DNA of 64,000 nucleotides from Pseudomonadota bacterium (GCA_020161665.1 JAIUPA010000018.1:52000-115999); one strand, 5' to 3'. Positions 51,852-60,374 are shown, counted from the first letter of the stretch. A program made the numbers and translations. The notes: generated by a model from the letters alone, not told the origin.

Positions 51852-53363
51852 TCATGCGGCAATGCCGGCCATCATCAGGCCCAGCGTCTTTTCATCGGCA
51901 TCGGGCGCGGTTTCGCCCACCACATGCCCCGCAAACATCACCAGAACGCGGTCCGAAAGGCCGCGAATTTCATCGAGTTCGACGGACACCAGCAACACGG
52001 CCTTGCCCGCATCACGCATTTCGATGATGCGACGATGGATGAACTCGATGGCACCGATATCCACGCCACGCGTCGGCTGGCCGATGATCAGGATTTTTGG
52101 ATCGCGCTCGATCTCACGGGCGCAGACGATCTTCTGCTGGTTGCCGCCCGAGAAGTTCGCCGTTTTCAGGCGCGGGTCCGGCGGGCGAATATCATATTTC
52201 TCGATCTTATCGGCCGCGTCCTTGCGAATGGCTTCAAGGTCGAGGAACGGCCCCGCCCCGTAAAGCGGGTCGTGGTGATAGCCAAGCATCGAATTCTCGT
52301 TTTCCTCGAAGGGAAGCACGAGGCCCATATGGTGGCGGTCTTCGGGAATGTGGGCGAGGCCCATGTCACGCAGCTTGGCCGGATTGGCCGCCGTCAAAAG
52401 CTCGCCATTCACATAAATCTCGCCGGAGACCGGCTTGCGAATGCCGGCAATCGCCTCCAGCAATTCCGACTGACCATTGCCCGCCACGCCGGCAATGCCG
52501 GTGATTTCCCCCGCCCGCACATCGAACGAGACATTGTCGACCATGACGACGCCACGGCCATCCTTGACGGTCAGGTTTTTGACCGAAAGAAGCACGTCAC
52601 CGGGGTTGGCGGCCTGCTTTTCGACGCGCAGCAGAACGCGGCGGCCCACCATCAGTTCAGCCAGTTCCTCGACCGAGGTTTCCTTCGTCTTGACGGTTGC
52701 CACCATCTCGCCGCGACGCATGACCGAGACCGTATCGGTCACCGCCATGATTTCGCGCAGCTTGTGGGTGATGAACAGCACCGTCTTTCCCTGATCGCGC
52801 AACTGCTCAAGGATCTTGAACAGGTGATCGGCTTCCGAAGGGGTCAAAACGCCGGTCGGTTCATCAAGAATGAGGATTTCCGCGCCGCGATAGAGGGCTT
52901 TGAGAATTTCGACACGCTGCTGCAGACCGACGGGCAGTTCCTCGACCACCGCGTCCGGATCAACATCAAGGCCGTATTCCGCTTCCAGTCGCTTCAGCTC
53001 GTTGCGCGCCGCATCCGCGCCACGCCCGAGGAAGGCACCGCCTTCAGCGCCCAGCATGAGATTTTCGAGAACCGTGAAATTTTCGACCAACATGAAATGC
53101 TGGTGGACCATGCCGATGCCGACCGCGATGGCCGCCTGGCTGTCACGAATGGACACGGGCTTGCCGCTGACCCGGATTTCACCGCTATCGGCTTGATAAA
53201 AGCCGTAGAGAATGGACATCAGCGTCGATTTTCCGGCCCCGTTTTCACCGATGATCCCGTGAATCGAGCCTTTTGCGACACTCAGGCTGATGTTCTTGTT
53301 GGCGTGGACGGAACCGAAGCGCTTGTCGATTCCCAATAGTTCGATTGCTGCGACGTCGACCAA
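51852..53363 (-). CDS. nucleoside ABC transporter ATPase (two nucleotide-binding domains)
   Basis: A 503-residue protein with two ABC domains in tandem. The first has Walker A GENGAGKST, signature LPVGLQQRVEILK and Walker B LILDEPTGVL. The second has a degenerate Walker A (GVAGNGQSELLEAI), signature FSGGNQQKIVCAREI and degenerate Walker B. This layout is typical of sugar and nucleoside importers of the BMP type. Spacing to bmp is 83 bases and includes a strong hairpin. Confidence 0.94.
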   Translation of the reverse strand: MVDVAAIELLGIDKRFGSVHANKNISLSVAKGSIHGIIGENGAGKSTLMSILYGFYQADSGEIRVSGKPVSIRDSQAAIAVGIGMVHQHFMLVENFTVLENLMLGAEGGAFLGRGADAARNELKRLEAEYGLDVDPDAVVEELPVGLQQRVEILKALYRGAEILILDEPTGVLTPSEADHLFKILEQLRDQGKTVLFITHKLREIMAVTDTVSVMRRGEMVATVKTKETSVEELAELMVGRRVLLRVEKQAANPGDVLLSVKNLTVKDGRGVVMVDNVSFDVRAGEITGIAGVAGNGQSELLEAIAGIRKPVSGEIYVNGELLTAANPAKLRDMGLAHIPEDRHHMGLVLPFEENENSMLGYHHDPLYGAGPFLDLEAIRKDAADKIEKYDIRPPDPRLKTANFSGGNQQKIVCAREIERDPKILIIGQPTRGVDIGAIEFIHRRIIEMRDAGKAVLLVSVELDEIRGLSDRVLVMFAGHVVGETAPDADEKTLGLMMAGIAA

Positions 53364-53391
53364 GCGGACACCTCCGGCAAATACGGAACAG

Positions 53392-53423
53392 GGAGCGGAC
53401 AGGCGCTTCGTCCTGTCCGCTCC
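53392..53423. promoter_or_regulatory. strong intercistronic hairpin between bmp and the ATPase gene
   Basis: GGAGCGGACAGG and CCTGTCCGCTCC form a perfect 12 bp stem with an eight-base loop. No T-run follows on the minus strand. Between a binding-protein gene and membrane-component genes, such stems usually protect the first mRNA segment from 3' decay or cause partial termination. Confidence 0.7.
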
Positions 53424-53446
53424 ATTTCAGTCTATTGCGGATGCCC

Positions 53447-54439
53447 TTACTTCGGGCAGGAGTTATCCGACATGTAGTCGTGAACCTTGACCGCACCCGA
53501 AATGATGTCGGCCTTGGCCTTTTCGACGGCCGCCTTCATCTCATCGGTGATCAGCGACTTGTTGTTGTCGTCCAGCGCATAGCCGACACCATCTTCCTTA
53601 ACGCCGAGCGCCTGCAGGCCCGGGGTGAACTTGTCTTCCTTGGCATCCTTGTAGGCGTTGTAGACGGCGAGATCGACGCGCTTGACCATCGAGGTCAGCA
53701 CCGAACCCGGATGCAGGTAGTTCTGGTTGGAGTCGACGCCGATCGACAGCTTCTTGTTGTCGGCGGCGGTCTGGAGCACGCCAAGGCCGGTTGCACCGGC
53801 TGCCGCGTAGATCACGTCAGCGCCCTGGTCGATCTGGTTCTTCGTCAGTTCGCCACCGCGCACCGGATCGTTCCAGGCCGCGCCCGTCGTGCCGGTCATG
53901 TTCTGGAAGACTTCAACCTTGGCATTGGCAGCGCGTGCGCCCTGCTCGTAGCCGCATTCGAACTTGCGGATGAGCGGAATATCCATGCCGCCGACGAAGC
54001 CGACCTTGCCGGTCTTCGAAGCGAGGCCCGCGAGAACGCCGACGAGGTAGGAGCCTTCATGCTCGGCATAAACGACCGAACGGACATTGGGCTTTTCCAC
54101 CACGGAATCGACGATCACGAACTTGGTGTCCGGGAATTCGCCAGCGACCTTTTCAATGGCCGAGGTCCAGGCAAAGGACACGGCAATCACCGGGTTGAAA
54201 CCGCGGCTGGCGAAGTTGCGGATGGCCTGCTCGCCCTGCGTATCGCCGGTCGGTTCGAAATCACGGTAGTCGATGCCGGTCTCTGCCTTGAACTTTTCAG
54301 CGCCCGCGTAAGCGGCTTCATTGAACGACTTGTCGAACTTGCCGCCGGTGCCGTAAACCAGCGCCGGCTTCACATCGGCGGCGAGCGCCGTGGTGGACAT
54401 CGCGGCAACTGCCAGCATGGTCAAAACGCTTTTTTTCAT
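53447..54439 (-). CDS. BMP-family nucleoside-binding protein
   Basis: A 330-residue periplasmic binding protein (PnrA/BMP family). The signal peptide MKKSVLTMLAVAAMSTTALA is clear from ATG 54439; an ATG six codons upstream (54457) also exists. The body begins VKPALVYGTGGKFDKSFNEA, the family's ligand-loop motif, and FGKSF-like and YAEHEGSYLVGVLAGL follow. It delivers nucleosides to the ABC importer encoded downstream and is the first gene of the salvage operon. Confidence 0.93.
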   Translation of the reverse strand: MKKSVLTMLAVAAMSTTALAADVKPALVYGTGGKFDKSFNEAAYAGAEKFKAETGIDYRDFEPTGDTQGEQAIRNFASRGFNPVIAVSFAWTSAIEKVAGEFPDTKFVIVDSVVEKPNVRSVVYAEHEGSYLVGVLAGLASKTGKVGFVGGMDIPLIRKFECGYEQGARAANAKVEVFQNMTGTTGAAWNDPVRGGELTKNQIDQGADVIYAAAGATGLGVLQTAADNKKLSIGVDSNQNYLHPGSVLTSMVKRVDLAVYNAYKDAKEDKFTPGLQALGVKEDGVGYALDDNNKSLITDEMKAAVEKAKADIISGAVKVHDYMSDNSCPK

Positions 54440-54612
54440 CTTCTTCAGCCCTGTCATCGCTGTTGGAATTCAGTTCCCCCGTGGCCACCCGTTGCATCCG
54501 GGTCAGCACGGTCTAAGGCATCCTTGCACGGGTAAAATCAAAATTCATCCGATTTTTTTCAAACGGTAAAGAATTGCGAGGATAGGGAAAATCCGCCCCA
54601 CAGCGCTGTGGC

Positions 54613-54636
54613 AAAACCGGGGCGGACCGCCCCGGC
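54613..54636 (-). terminator. terminator of msrA
   Basis: CCGGGGCGG and CCGCCCCGG form a 9 bp stem at 54617-54635 with a minus-strand T-run (plus AAAA at 54613-54616). It lies just beyond the msrA stop and upstream of the bmp operon. Confidence 0.85.
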
Positions 54637-54645
54637 CCGCGATTC

Positions 54646-55302
54646 TCAGGCCGCGCCGACGGGGCAGGAAATGCCCGTTCCCTTCAGTCCGCAATAGCCA
54701 TCCGGCACTTTGGCGAGATATTGCTGGTGCTCGTTCTCGGCAAAATAAAAGACCCCGAGCGGCGCGATCTCGGTCGTTACCGGCGTTGTGCGACCGGCGC
54801 TCAAAAGTGCGCGCGTATAGGCGCGGCGGGCGGCCAGCGCCTTTTCCTCCTGCTCCGGCGTCGTTGTGTAGATCACCGAGCGATAGGTGGTGCCGACGTC
54901 ATTGCCCTGACGCATGCCCTGCGTCGGATCGTGTTCCTCGAAAAAGCTCTTCAAAAGAGCATCATAGGAAATGATGTCGGGATCGAAGACCACGAGCACC
55001 ACTTCAGCGTGGCCGGTCAGCCCCGTGGTCGTCTCACGATAGGTCGGGTTCGGCGTCAGGCCGCCGGAATAGCCCACGGCCGTGACGAAGACGCCCGGCT
55101 TCTGCCAGAAGAGACGCTCGGCACCCCAGAAGCAGCCCATGCCGAACACCGCTTTTTCAAAGCCATGCGGATAGGGGCCCTTCAAGCTGTTACCATTGAC
55201 GAAGTGGCGGGTTGCCGTGGCAATCGGCTCCTCACGACCGGGCAGAGCCGTCTCAGTCGTCGGCATCACGGTCTTCTTTTCATAGTCGCCGTTAAAGAAC
55301 AT
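54646..55302 (-). CDS. msrA: peptide methionine-(S)-S-oxide reductase MsrA
   Basis: MsrA repairs oxidised methionine. The 218-residue protein has the catalytic [19 protein letters not shown], and resolving Cys residues in [14 protein letters not shown] at the C-terminus. The start ATG 55302 follows AGGAGG with nine-base spacing; the longer open frame upstream overlaps the next gene and is spurious. Confidence 0.95.
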   Translation of the reverse strand: MFFNGDYEKKTVMPTTETALPGREEPIATATRHFVNGNSLKGPYPHGFEKAVFGMGCFWGAERLFWQKPGVFVTAVGYSGGLTPNPTYRETTTGLTGHAEVVLVVFDPDIISYDALLKSFFEEHDPTQGMRQGNDVGTTYRSVIYTTTPEQEEKALAARRAYTRALLSAGRTTPVTTEIAPLGVFYFAENEHQQYLAKVPDGYCGLKGTGISCPVGAA

Positions 55303-55319
55303 CGAGTGGTCCTCCTGTA

Positions 55320-55628
55320 TCAGGATTGAGGGGCGAGAAGAGCATGGCGCGGCTTCGGGCGCCGGTAGGCGCCAAGCCAGATCACCAGGCTCACACACAG
55401 GAACAGGGCTTCCCCCGGCAGCGCGAACAAGGCCTGCAAGGTGTTTGCGGCAAAGCCATCGCCCACCCAGGCGACCAGTGGCTGATCCAGACCGAAAAAG
55501 GCCAGAACCGCACCAAAAGCCGTCCATTCAGGCACATCGGACGCCACGTAACGAATGGCATCCACACCGCCCACAATGATGGCCGCCAGGAGCGCCAAGA
55601 GGCTTGCCAAGCGCAACAACAACCGCAT
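55320..55628 (-). CDS. small membrane protein, unknown function
   Basis: A 102-residue protein from ATG 55628 with two hydrophobic stretches, near 5-25 ([20 protein letters not shown]) and 68-90 ([20 protein letters not shown]), so it probably spans the inner membrane twice or more. Pattern W-x-GDG(FA) between them is common in rhizobial hypotheticals of this size. It lies 17 bases upstream of msrA in the same orientation, so both may be one operon. Confidence 0.65.
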   Translation of the reverse strand: MRLLLRLASLLALLAAIIVGGVDAIRYVASDVPEWTAFGAVLAFFGLDQPLVAWVGDGFAANTLQALFALPGEALFLCVSLVIWLGAYRRPKPRHALLAPQS

Positions 55629-55754
55629 GAAGGCCCTGCCCTCCTGTAAGCTTAACCCCGTTTGATGCCTATAGATAATGCGCCTTCCCGCGCCGGACAA
55701 TGGAGGCGCGGAAAGCCTTTTCACAGGCGACGTCAAGAAAACGTCAGATTCCGG

Positions 55755-55782
55755 TTGATCCTTTGAAAATCATCGGTATATA
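55755..55782 (+). promoter_or_regulatory. promoter of tRNA-Ser
   Basis: TTGATC at 55755-55760 and TATATA at 55777-55782, 16 bases apart, stand 50 bases before the tRNA. The serine recombinase's open frame ends inside this promoter region at 55770. Confidence 0.5.
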
Positions 55783-57539
55783 TCCGCCCCGACCGGCTGA
55801 TTTGCGCCAAGACGCAAATGACGCCATGGCAAGGACAGGTGGCCGAGTGGTTTAAGGCGCACGCCTGGAACGCGTGTGTGCGTGAAAGCGTACCGAGGGT
55901 TCGAATCCCTCCCTGTCCGCCACTTTGGTATAAAACCGGGAACGCCGATTCCCGCCGATTTCCCTCCTTTGGTGGCTACCAGCGTCCTCAACAGGGTGCT
56001 TTTGCTGCCTTTGATGTAGATAGCATCGTCCGCAACCTCGACACGCTGGGCGAACGCCCGGACGTGTTCCCGCCGATAGCCGCCCTTTCCAAGCCGGAGA
56101 CGGGTGCGAGCTTCGCCTGCCAGTTCCCGCACGGCCGCCCCTGTGAGGCCCTGATGTGCGGAGCTTTTCAGCATGGCCTCGGTCCTTTCGGCGTCGGCGC
56201 GTGCCTGATCGCGTAGCGCGGTAAGGCCCGCTATCCGCTCGCCAAGGGCGGCTTCGGCCGGGTCGAGCGAACCCGCCTCGATGGCGTGATAGAGCCGCTT
56301 GAGGCGCATGTCGGCCTCGGCCGCGCGCCGGTTCAACTCTGCGATATGCTGGCTGCGCCGCTCGACACCCTCCTGCCGGCGATCCAGAAGCGACGCGAGC
56401 ACATCTTCGATCCGCTCGGGGTCGAGTAGCCTTTCCTCGATATGGCTGACCACGATGCGGTCGAGCTTGTCCATGGGGATCGCCCGACCCTTGCAGCCGG
56501 TTTCGCCCTGCCGCGCCCGGATCGAGCAGGCATAGTAGCGGTAGCGACCGTTCTTGCCTGTGCGCAGCGTCATCGCGCCCCCGCAGTTGCCGCAATGGCA
56601 AATGCCAGTCAGCAGGTTCGGGCCGCTGACGACGCGCGGCGGCGTCACCTTCGGGTTGTTGACCTTCAACCGATTCTGCACGACCTCGAATATCTCAAGG
56701 TCGATCAGCGGCGGCACGGGGACGGTGACGATTTCTTCCTCGGGCTTCACAACTCCCTTGTTGGATCGGCGATTGAAGCGATGCTCGCCGATATAGGTGC
56801 GCCGGGTCAGGACACGGTGAAGCTGGCCGATGCCCCAACGTCCGCCGTTGCGAGTGAACATGCGGTGCTTGTTCAGGTAACTGACGATGTTCTTTACGCC
56901 CATGGGGCCGGACGTGCCGTCGCCTTCCGATGCGAGACGGAAGATCAGCCGCACGGTGTCGGCATGGAGCGGGTCAATCTCCAGCTTCTTCTTCATCTTC
57001 GCGCCGCGCTGCTCGGCATCGACGACGCGGTAGCCGATGGGCGGCAGCGAGCCGTTCCAGAAGCCTTGCCGGGCGTTCTCCTTCAAGGCCCGCATGACGT
57101 GCTTGCCGTTTTCCTTCGACTGGTATTCGTCGAACAGCGCCATGATCTGCCGCATCATGACGTGCATGGGATCATCGCCCATTTCCTGTGTGATGGAGAC
57201 CAGCTTGACGCCGTTCTTGGCGAGCTTCCTGACATTGAACTCCAGCTCGAAGTGATCGCGGAAGAAGCGAGAGAAGCTGTGAACGACCACCACGTCGAAC
57301 GGTGCGGGCTTGCTGGTGCCGGCCTCGATCATCCGTTGAAACTCGGGGCGGCGGTCATTGGTGGCCGAAGCGCCAGCTTCCACGAAGGTTTCGACAAGCT
57401 GGTAGCCCCGCGAAGCGCAATAAGCCTCGCCCTGCTTGCGCTGGTCGGGGATCGACACGTCATGCTCGGCCTGCCGCGTGGTGGAGACGCGCAGGTAGAG
57501 TGCGGCGCGGAGCGCAACATGGGGACTTTGCATATTCAT
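55770..57539 (-). CDS. large serine recombinase (integrase of the tRNA-Ser element)
   Basis: A 589-residue recombinase. Residues 10-150 are the resolvase domain with catalytic S19 in AALYLRVSTTRQ and VVVVHSFSRFFRD; then the Recombinase domain (about 165-280), a zinc ribbon (CHCGNCGGAMTLRTGK plus a downstream Cys) and a coiled-coil region (about 390-460). The last 50 or so residues (from about 540, including RTGRDSNPRYAFTH) are read from the antisense strand of tRNA-Ser and flanking chromosome, so they come from the host DNA. In the excised element the tail would differ. It overlaps the next upstream gene by four bases. Confidence 0.93.
   Translation of the reverse strand: MNMQSPHVALRAALYLRVSTTRQAEHDVSIPDQRKQGEAYCASRGYQLVETFVEAGASATNDRRPEFQRMIEAGTSKPAPFDVVVVHSFSRFFRDHFELEFNVRKLAKNGVKLVSITQEMGDDPMHVMMRQIMALFDEYQSKENGKHVMRALKENARQGFWNGSLPPIGYRVVDAEQRGAKMKKKLEIDPLHADTVRLIFRLASEGDGTSGPMGVKNIVSYLNKHRMFTRNGGRWGIGQLHRVLTRRTYIGEHRFNRRSNKGVVKPEEEIVTVPVPPLIDLEIFEVVQNRLKVNNPKVTPPRVVSGPNLLTGICHCGNCGGAMTLRTGKNGRYRYYACSIRARQGETGCKGRAIPMDKLDRIVVSHIEERLLDPERIEDVLASLLDRRQEGVERRSQHIAELNRRAAEADMRLKRLYHAIEAGSLDPAEAALGERIAGLTALRDQARADAERTEAMLKSSAHQGLTGAAVRELAGEARTRLRLGKGGYRREHVRAFAQRVEVADDAIYIKGSKSTLLRTLVATKGGKSAGIGVPGFIPKWRTGRDSNPRYAFTHTRVPGVRLKPLGHLSLPWRHLRLGANQPVGADIYR
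55833..55922 (+). tRNA. tRNA-Ser (anticodon GGA)
   Basis: Acceptor stem GGACAGG/CCTGTCC, D arm GGCCGAGTGGTTTAAGGC, anticodon loop CTGGAAC with GGA, a long variable arm (GTGTGTGCGTGAAAGCGTACC region), T arm GGGTTCGAATCCC and genomic CCA at 55920-55922. It is the attachment target of the element to its right. Confidence 0.97.
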
Positions 57540-57925
57540 GACCGAACTCCTTCCGCCGTGCGGCGTTCTATCAGCGGCAATTCCAGCTCCACGCGGTCAT
57601 GCAGCACCTTAGGGACGAGCTTCTGGCCCTCGCCGGGGTCCATACGGATCAGGCCGTAGCTCGCCATCTTCTTGAGGGTTCGGGACAGGTTAGGCTTCGC
57701 CCGTCCCGTGATCCGCGACAGTTCCTCCAGCGAACCGGGTGACTGCTCGTCGATGACGCGCAGCAACTCCCGGTTCCCGCTCGAAAGGAGCTGCGCGAAG
57801 GATTCCATGGACGTGAACCACACCTTCGGATCGTCGGGTGCGGGCTTTTCCTCGCCCTTGGCGATCCGCATGGTGCGGGCCTTCATCTCGTCGTAGTCGG
57901 CAATCCCGACTTTCAATGTGGTCAT
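57536..57925 (-). CDS. HTH antitoxin-like regulator (TumA type)
   Basis: A 129-residue protein. SLEELSRITGRAKPNLSRTL is a winged-helix HTH and MASYGLIRMDPGEGQKLVPK the wing. It overlaps the toxin gene upstream (ATGA) and the recombinase gene downstream, so all are coupled. Paired with a TumE-like protein it should be the antitoxin, and it probably represses its own operon. In other contexts such proteins are annotated as HTH regulators. Confidence 0.75.
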   Translation of the reverse strand: MTTLKVGIADYDEMKARTMRIAKGEEKPAPDDPKVWFTSMESFAQLLSSGNRELLRVIDEQSPGSLEELSRITGRAKPNLSRTLKKMASYGLIRMDPGEGQKLVPKVLHDRVELELPLIERRTAEGVRS

Positions 57926-58275
57926 GTTACGCCTCGCTCGTTCAACACCGCGTCCACCGCCTGCCAGAAGTCGGCCAGCAACGTGGCCGCATCTTCGTAG
58001 GCGTAGGGCTTCACGGTCTGGAGGCGATGCCGATGGTCCATCGGCTCGCCACGCCTGCCCCGACCGACCGGATGGGCGTTATCGAAGCCGACCAGCCGTT
58101 CGCCCGAAGGCCCGTGAAGCGTGAGCGAGTAATCGAGGCCGTGCGGCTTGTCCGGCGAGACCGGAACGCGGGTGACGACGAACTTCACCCAATGGCCGCC
58201 CTCGGGATCGACAACGAGCACCTGACCGTCGAGGTCGAGAAGCGTGTCGAGGCTCGGGTCACGATCCTCGCTCAT
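57922..58275 (-). CDS. TumE-family toxin (DUF6516)
   Basis: A 117-residue protein with GLDYSLTLHGPSGERLVGFD, MDHRHRLQTVKPYAYEDAAT and LLADFWQAVD, the pattern of TumE/DUF6516 proteins (K/H-R-DHRH and a C-terminal helix). This family is known as the toxin of a pair with an HTH protein. The biochemical target is not known to me. It overlaps genes on both sides by four bases, so it is expressed with the antitoxin and recombinase, and would help keep the element in the cell. Confidence 0.75.
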   Translation of the reverse strand: MSEDRDPSLDTLLDLDGQVLVVDPEGGHWVKFVVTRVPVSPDKPHGLDYSLTLHGPSGERLVGFDNAHPVGRGRRGEPMDHRHRLQTVKPYAYEDAATLLADFWQAVDAVLNERGVT

Positions 58276-58592
58276 GACTTACTGTTATCATCGGAAGATA
58301 ACGATTGCAAGCCCTGATTGTCAGGATCGTCGATTGGGCCGAACAGCCGGTCGAGCACGTCGCCGAAATACCGCTCGAAGATTTGCAGTTCTTCCTCGGT
58401 GATCGGCACCTTCTCGGGCCAGTCATCGAAGACAGGCAACGACTCCACATCGACGATGCGAAGCGGCGACCTTCGGCGCTCCCGGCCGTCCGGCGTGGGT
58501 TCGTCCGCATAGTCGAAAAGATCGTCGGGAAGTGTCTCGGGAACCGGCTGTCGCGGTCGCCCTTTGCGGGCGCGGCGGCGCTCTGCGCACAT
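58272..58592 (-). CDS. hypothetical protein of the tRNA-Ser element
   Basis: A 106-residue protein from ATG 58592, five bases after AGGAGG; a longer open frame upstream (to 58988) is antisense to nothing real but lacks a start site. It begins with a basic stretch (CAERRRARKGRPRQ) and ends acidic (EELQIFERYFGDVLDRLFGP). No family is recognised. It is first in the coupled group with toxin, antitoxin and recombinase. Confidence 0.62.
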   Translation of the reverse strand: MCAERRRARKGRPRQPVPETLPDDLFDYADEPTPDGRERRRSPLRIVDVESLPVFDDWPEKVPITEEELQIFERYFGDVLDRLFGPIDDPDNQGLQSLSSDDNSKS

Positions 58593-58777
58593 GGAATCCT
58601 CCTTGGCTCTGGTGGATTCCGGGGCACTCACGGTCCCGGAATTAAGCGAACCATGGAGGGGGATCGGCGGCCTGTAGCGTGCCGCATTTGCGTTGATGCG
58701 CTGACGGCACCCCTGTGATGGTAAGGGATGCCCCACCCGATGTAGCCGACGATCCCAACACTGGAGACTCGCGAAGA

Positions 58778-59179
58778 TCAGTTTCCAGTCCAGCGATCCC
58801 ATCTGCGATCCATGCGCCGATGGACGCGATATTGGACGCGTGCGTCGCGTCGGGCCTCGACCCATGGGGAAACAGTCGGAACGCGATGATAGACGGTCGC
58901 GATGGGCACCGAGTATCCCGGTGCTGTGTAGTAGATGTAGCTTGCGGAAACCCATCCCCGGTGTCCTGCCCAAACGACATCGCACCATGCCGAACCGGAG
59001 AGACAGCCCACAATCGTGATGGGCTGGCTAACCGGAACTGCGACGATGATGGGATGCTGCGTTCCGGGACCGATTCGCATGTTGACGGTTCCTGTCGTCA
59101 TGCCCGGATGCGCCAGCGCGGCCGTGCCGCTCATTGCAAATGCCGCAAAAGCGGCTGCGAAGGTCAGCTTCAGTTTCAT
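58778..59179 (-). CDS. secreted bacterial SH3-domain protein
   Basis: A 133-residue protein from ATG 59179 (AGGAG six bases upstream; an ATG two codons earlier would be too close). A signal peptide (LTFAAAFAAFAMSGTAALA) is followed by an SH3-like domain with VNMRIGPGTQHPIIVAVPVS and GHRGWVSASYIYY. The C-terminus is Arg/Trp-rich. It is probably periplasmic, and this type of protein occurs beside stress or metal genes; function unknown. Confidence 0.78.
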   Translation of the reverse strand: MKLKLTFAAAFAAFAMSGTAALAHPGMTTGTVNMRIGPGTQHPIIVAVPVSQPITIVGCLSGSAWCDVVWAGHRGWVSASYIYYTAPGYSVPIATVYHRVPTVSPWVEARRDARVQYRVHRRMDRRWDRWTGN

Positions 59180-59210
59180 TTCCATCTCCTGATTAATTGG
59201 ACTGGCAAGG

Positions 59211-59261
59211 GAAGCAGGAGTTGCGCCGTCGATTCGGAGCTTTGTGCTATCGTCCTGCTTC
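59211..59261. repeat. 9 bp inverted repeat upstream of the SH3 gene
   Basis: GAAGCAGGA at 59211-59219 and TCCTGCTTC at 59253-59261 are perfect inverted copies with 33 bases between, lying 32 bases upstream of the SH3 gene start. It may be an operator pair. Confidence 0.45.
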
Positions 59262-59290
59262 GGGTTCTGTATGGATCGGCGTGATGCGCT

Positions 59291-59716
59291 CTATTGTCGG
59301 CGCAGCGCCCTCAATTCGCGGAGCGACAGCACGCCATCCCCGTTCGTATCGGCGCGCCTCACGCGGTCTGGAATGAAGCGTGAGAACTCCTGACGCGAAA
59401 TTCGACCATCTCCGTCAGAGTCCATGCGAGAGACGTGTGCAGCCAGATCGTCGACGGACACCATTGCGATGTTTCGCCGATTCCCGGCTTGTTGCGCGGC
59501 CGCGCGCGCTTCTTCCGCATCGAGAAATCCATCACGGTTCGCATCGAGCCGGTCGAACAACGTGGCTCGTGCGGCTTGAATCTCGGAAAACTGGATTGCC
59601 CGGTCTCCGTTCGTATCCAACTGGCGAAACATCTCGCGAGCGTTCGGGAAATCGGAAGCGTAGGCACTGCCGCTGCCGAGCAGAAGAATGGCTAGGGAAA
59701 GGAGTTTGGTGTTCAT
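59291..59716 (-). CDS. secreted protein with four EF-hand calcium sites (1)
   Basis: A 141-residue protein from ATG 59716 with GGAG five bases away. After a signal peptide (LLSLAILLLGSGSAYA) are four EF-hand loops: DTNGDRAIQFSE, DANRDGFLDAEE, DSDGDGRISRQE and DTNGDGVLSLRE, each with acidic residues at the calcium positions. It should bind Ca2+ in the periplasm. It is divergent from a second four-EF-hand gene at 59937. Confidence 0.85.
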   Translation of the reverse strand: MNTKLLSLAILLLGSGSAYASDFPNAREMFRQLDTNGDRAIQFSEIQAARATLFDRLDANRDGFLDAEEARAAAQQAGNRRNIAMVSVDDLAAHVSRMDSDGDGRISRQEFSRFIPDRVRRADTNGDGVLSLRELRALRRQ

Positions 59717-59761
59717 GCGCGTTCTCCGTGCGAGAGGACCGCTGCGGCCTCTCTTCACGCT

Positions 59762-59863
59762 TCCTACGCAGACGCGCGCACAGTCCTACGCACAGCCCGA
59801 GAATCTTCCGGCCATGCAGCGGCAGTGTTCAAATGGGGTGCATTTTTCCATGACAGCGTAGGA
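59762..59863. repeat. GCGTAGGA repeats in the divergent EF-hand promoter region
   Basis: TCCTACGCA occurs at 59762-59770 and 59784-59792 (22 bases apart, two helical turns), and the reverse form GCGTAGGA at 59856-59863. They lie between the divergent EF-hand genes. The pattern suggests a regulator that acts on both promoters. Confidence 0.55.
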
Positions 59864-59936
59864 GGAGCCGGGCTTCTGCGTATCGGCAGTATCACCGCCC
59901 TGTGGTGGTTTGCCTTACGACGAAAGGAAACCCGTC

Positions 59937-60374
59937 ATGAAACTTGCTGCTGCTGCATTCGCCGTTCTCATATCCGGCCTAGCGCTGCCCGGCGCAGTTC
60001 AGGCGCAAACGACGCCCATAGCTGCGCTCATTGATCGTCTCGACAGTGACGGCGACGGTATTGTCTCGCGCGACGAGATTGCTGCGGCGCGCGAGCGCTT
60101 GTTCGAGCGACTCGATGCGAACGGCGACGGGAATCTCGATGCCGGCGAGATCGACGCCTTACGCGATGCGATCATGGACCGCGCCGTTGCCATGCAGGCG
60201 CGGCTGGGCAGCCAGTTGCGACGGATGGATGCGAATGGCGACGGCACGGTCTCCGCAGAGGAGTTTCGAACCAGAACCCTCCTGTTCGACCTAGCCGACC
60301 GCGATGGCGACGGAAAGCTCTCGCCGGCAGAGTTCGCCGTCATCCGCAGCCTTCTCGTCGGCCGTCCCGGTTGA
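59937..60374 (+). CDS. secreted protein with four EF-hand calcium sites (2)
   Basis: A 145-residue protein from ATG 59937 behind AAAGGAAA. A signal peptide (AAAFAVLISGLALPGAVQA) precedes four EF loops: DSDGDGIVSRDE, DANGDGNLDAGE, DANGDGTVSAEE and DRDGDGKLSPAE, all with complete acidic ligands. It resembles its divergent neighbour only in domain plan. The ECF sigma gene follows 116 bases downstream on the same strand. Confidence 0.87.
   Translation: MKLAAAAFAVLISGLALPGAVQAQTTPIAALIDRLDSDGDGIVSRDEIAAARERLFERLDANGDGNLDAGEIDALRDAIMDRAVAMQARLGSQLRRMDANGDGTVSAEEFRTRTLLFDLADRDGDGKLSPAEFAVIRSLLVGRPG

Noticed and set aside
58593..58988. N-terminal extension of the hypothetical gene at 58272
   Set aside because: The open frame overlaps the SH3 gene, and the ATG at 58592 has a strong AGGAGG site, so the shorter form was chosen.
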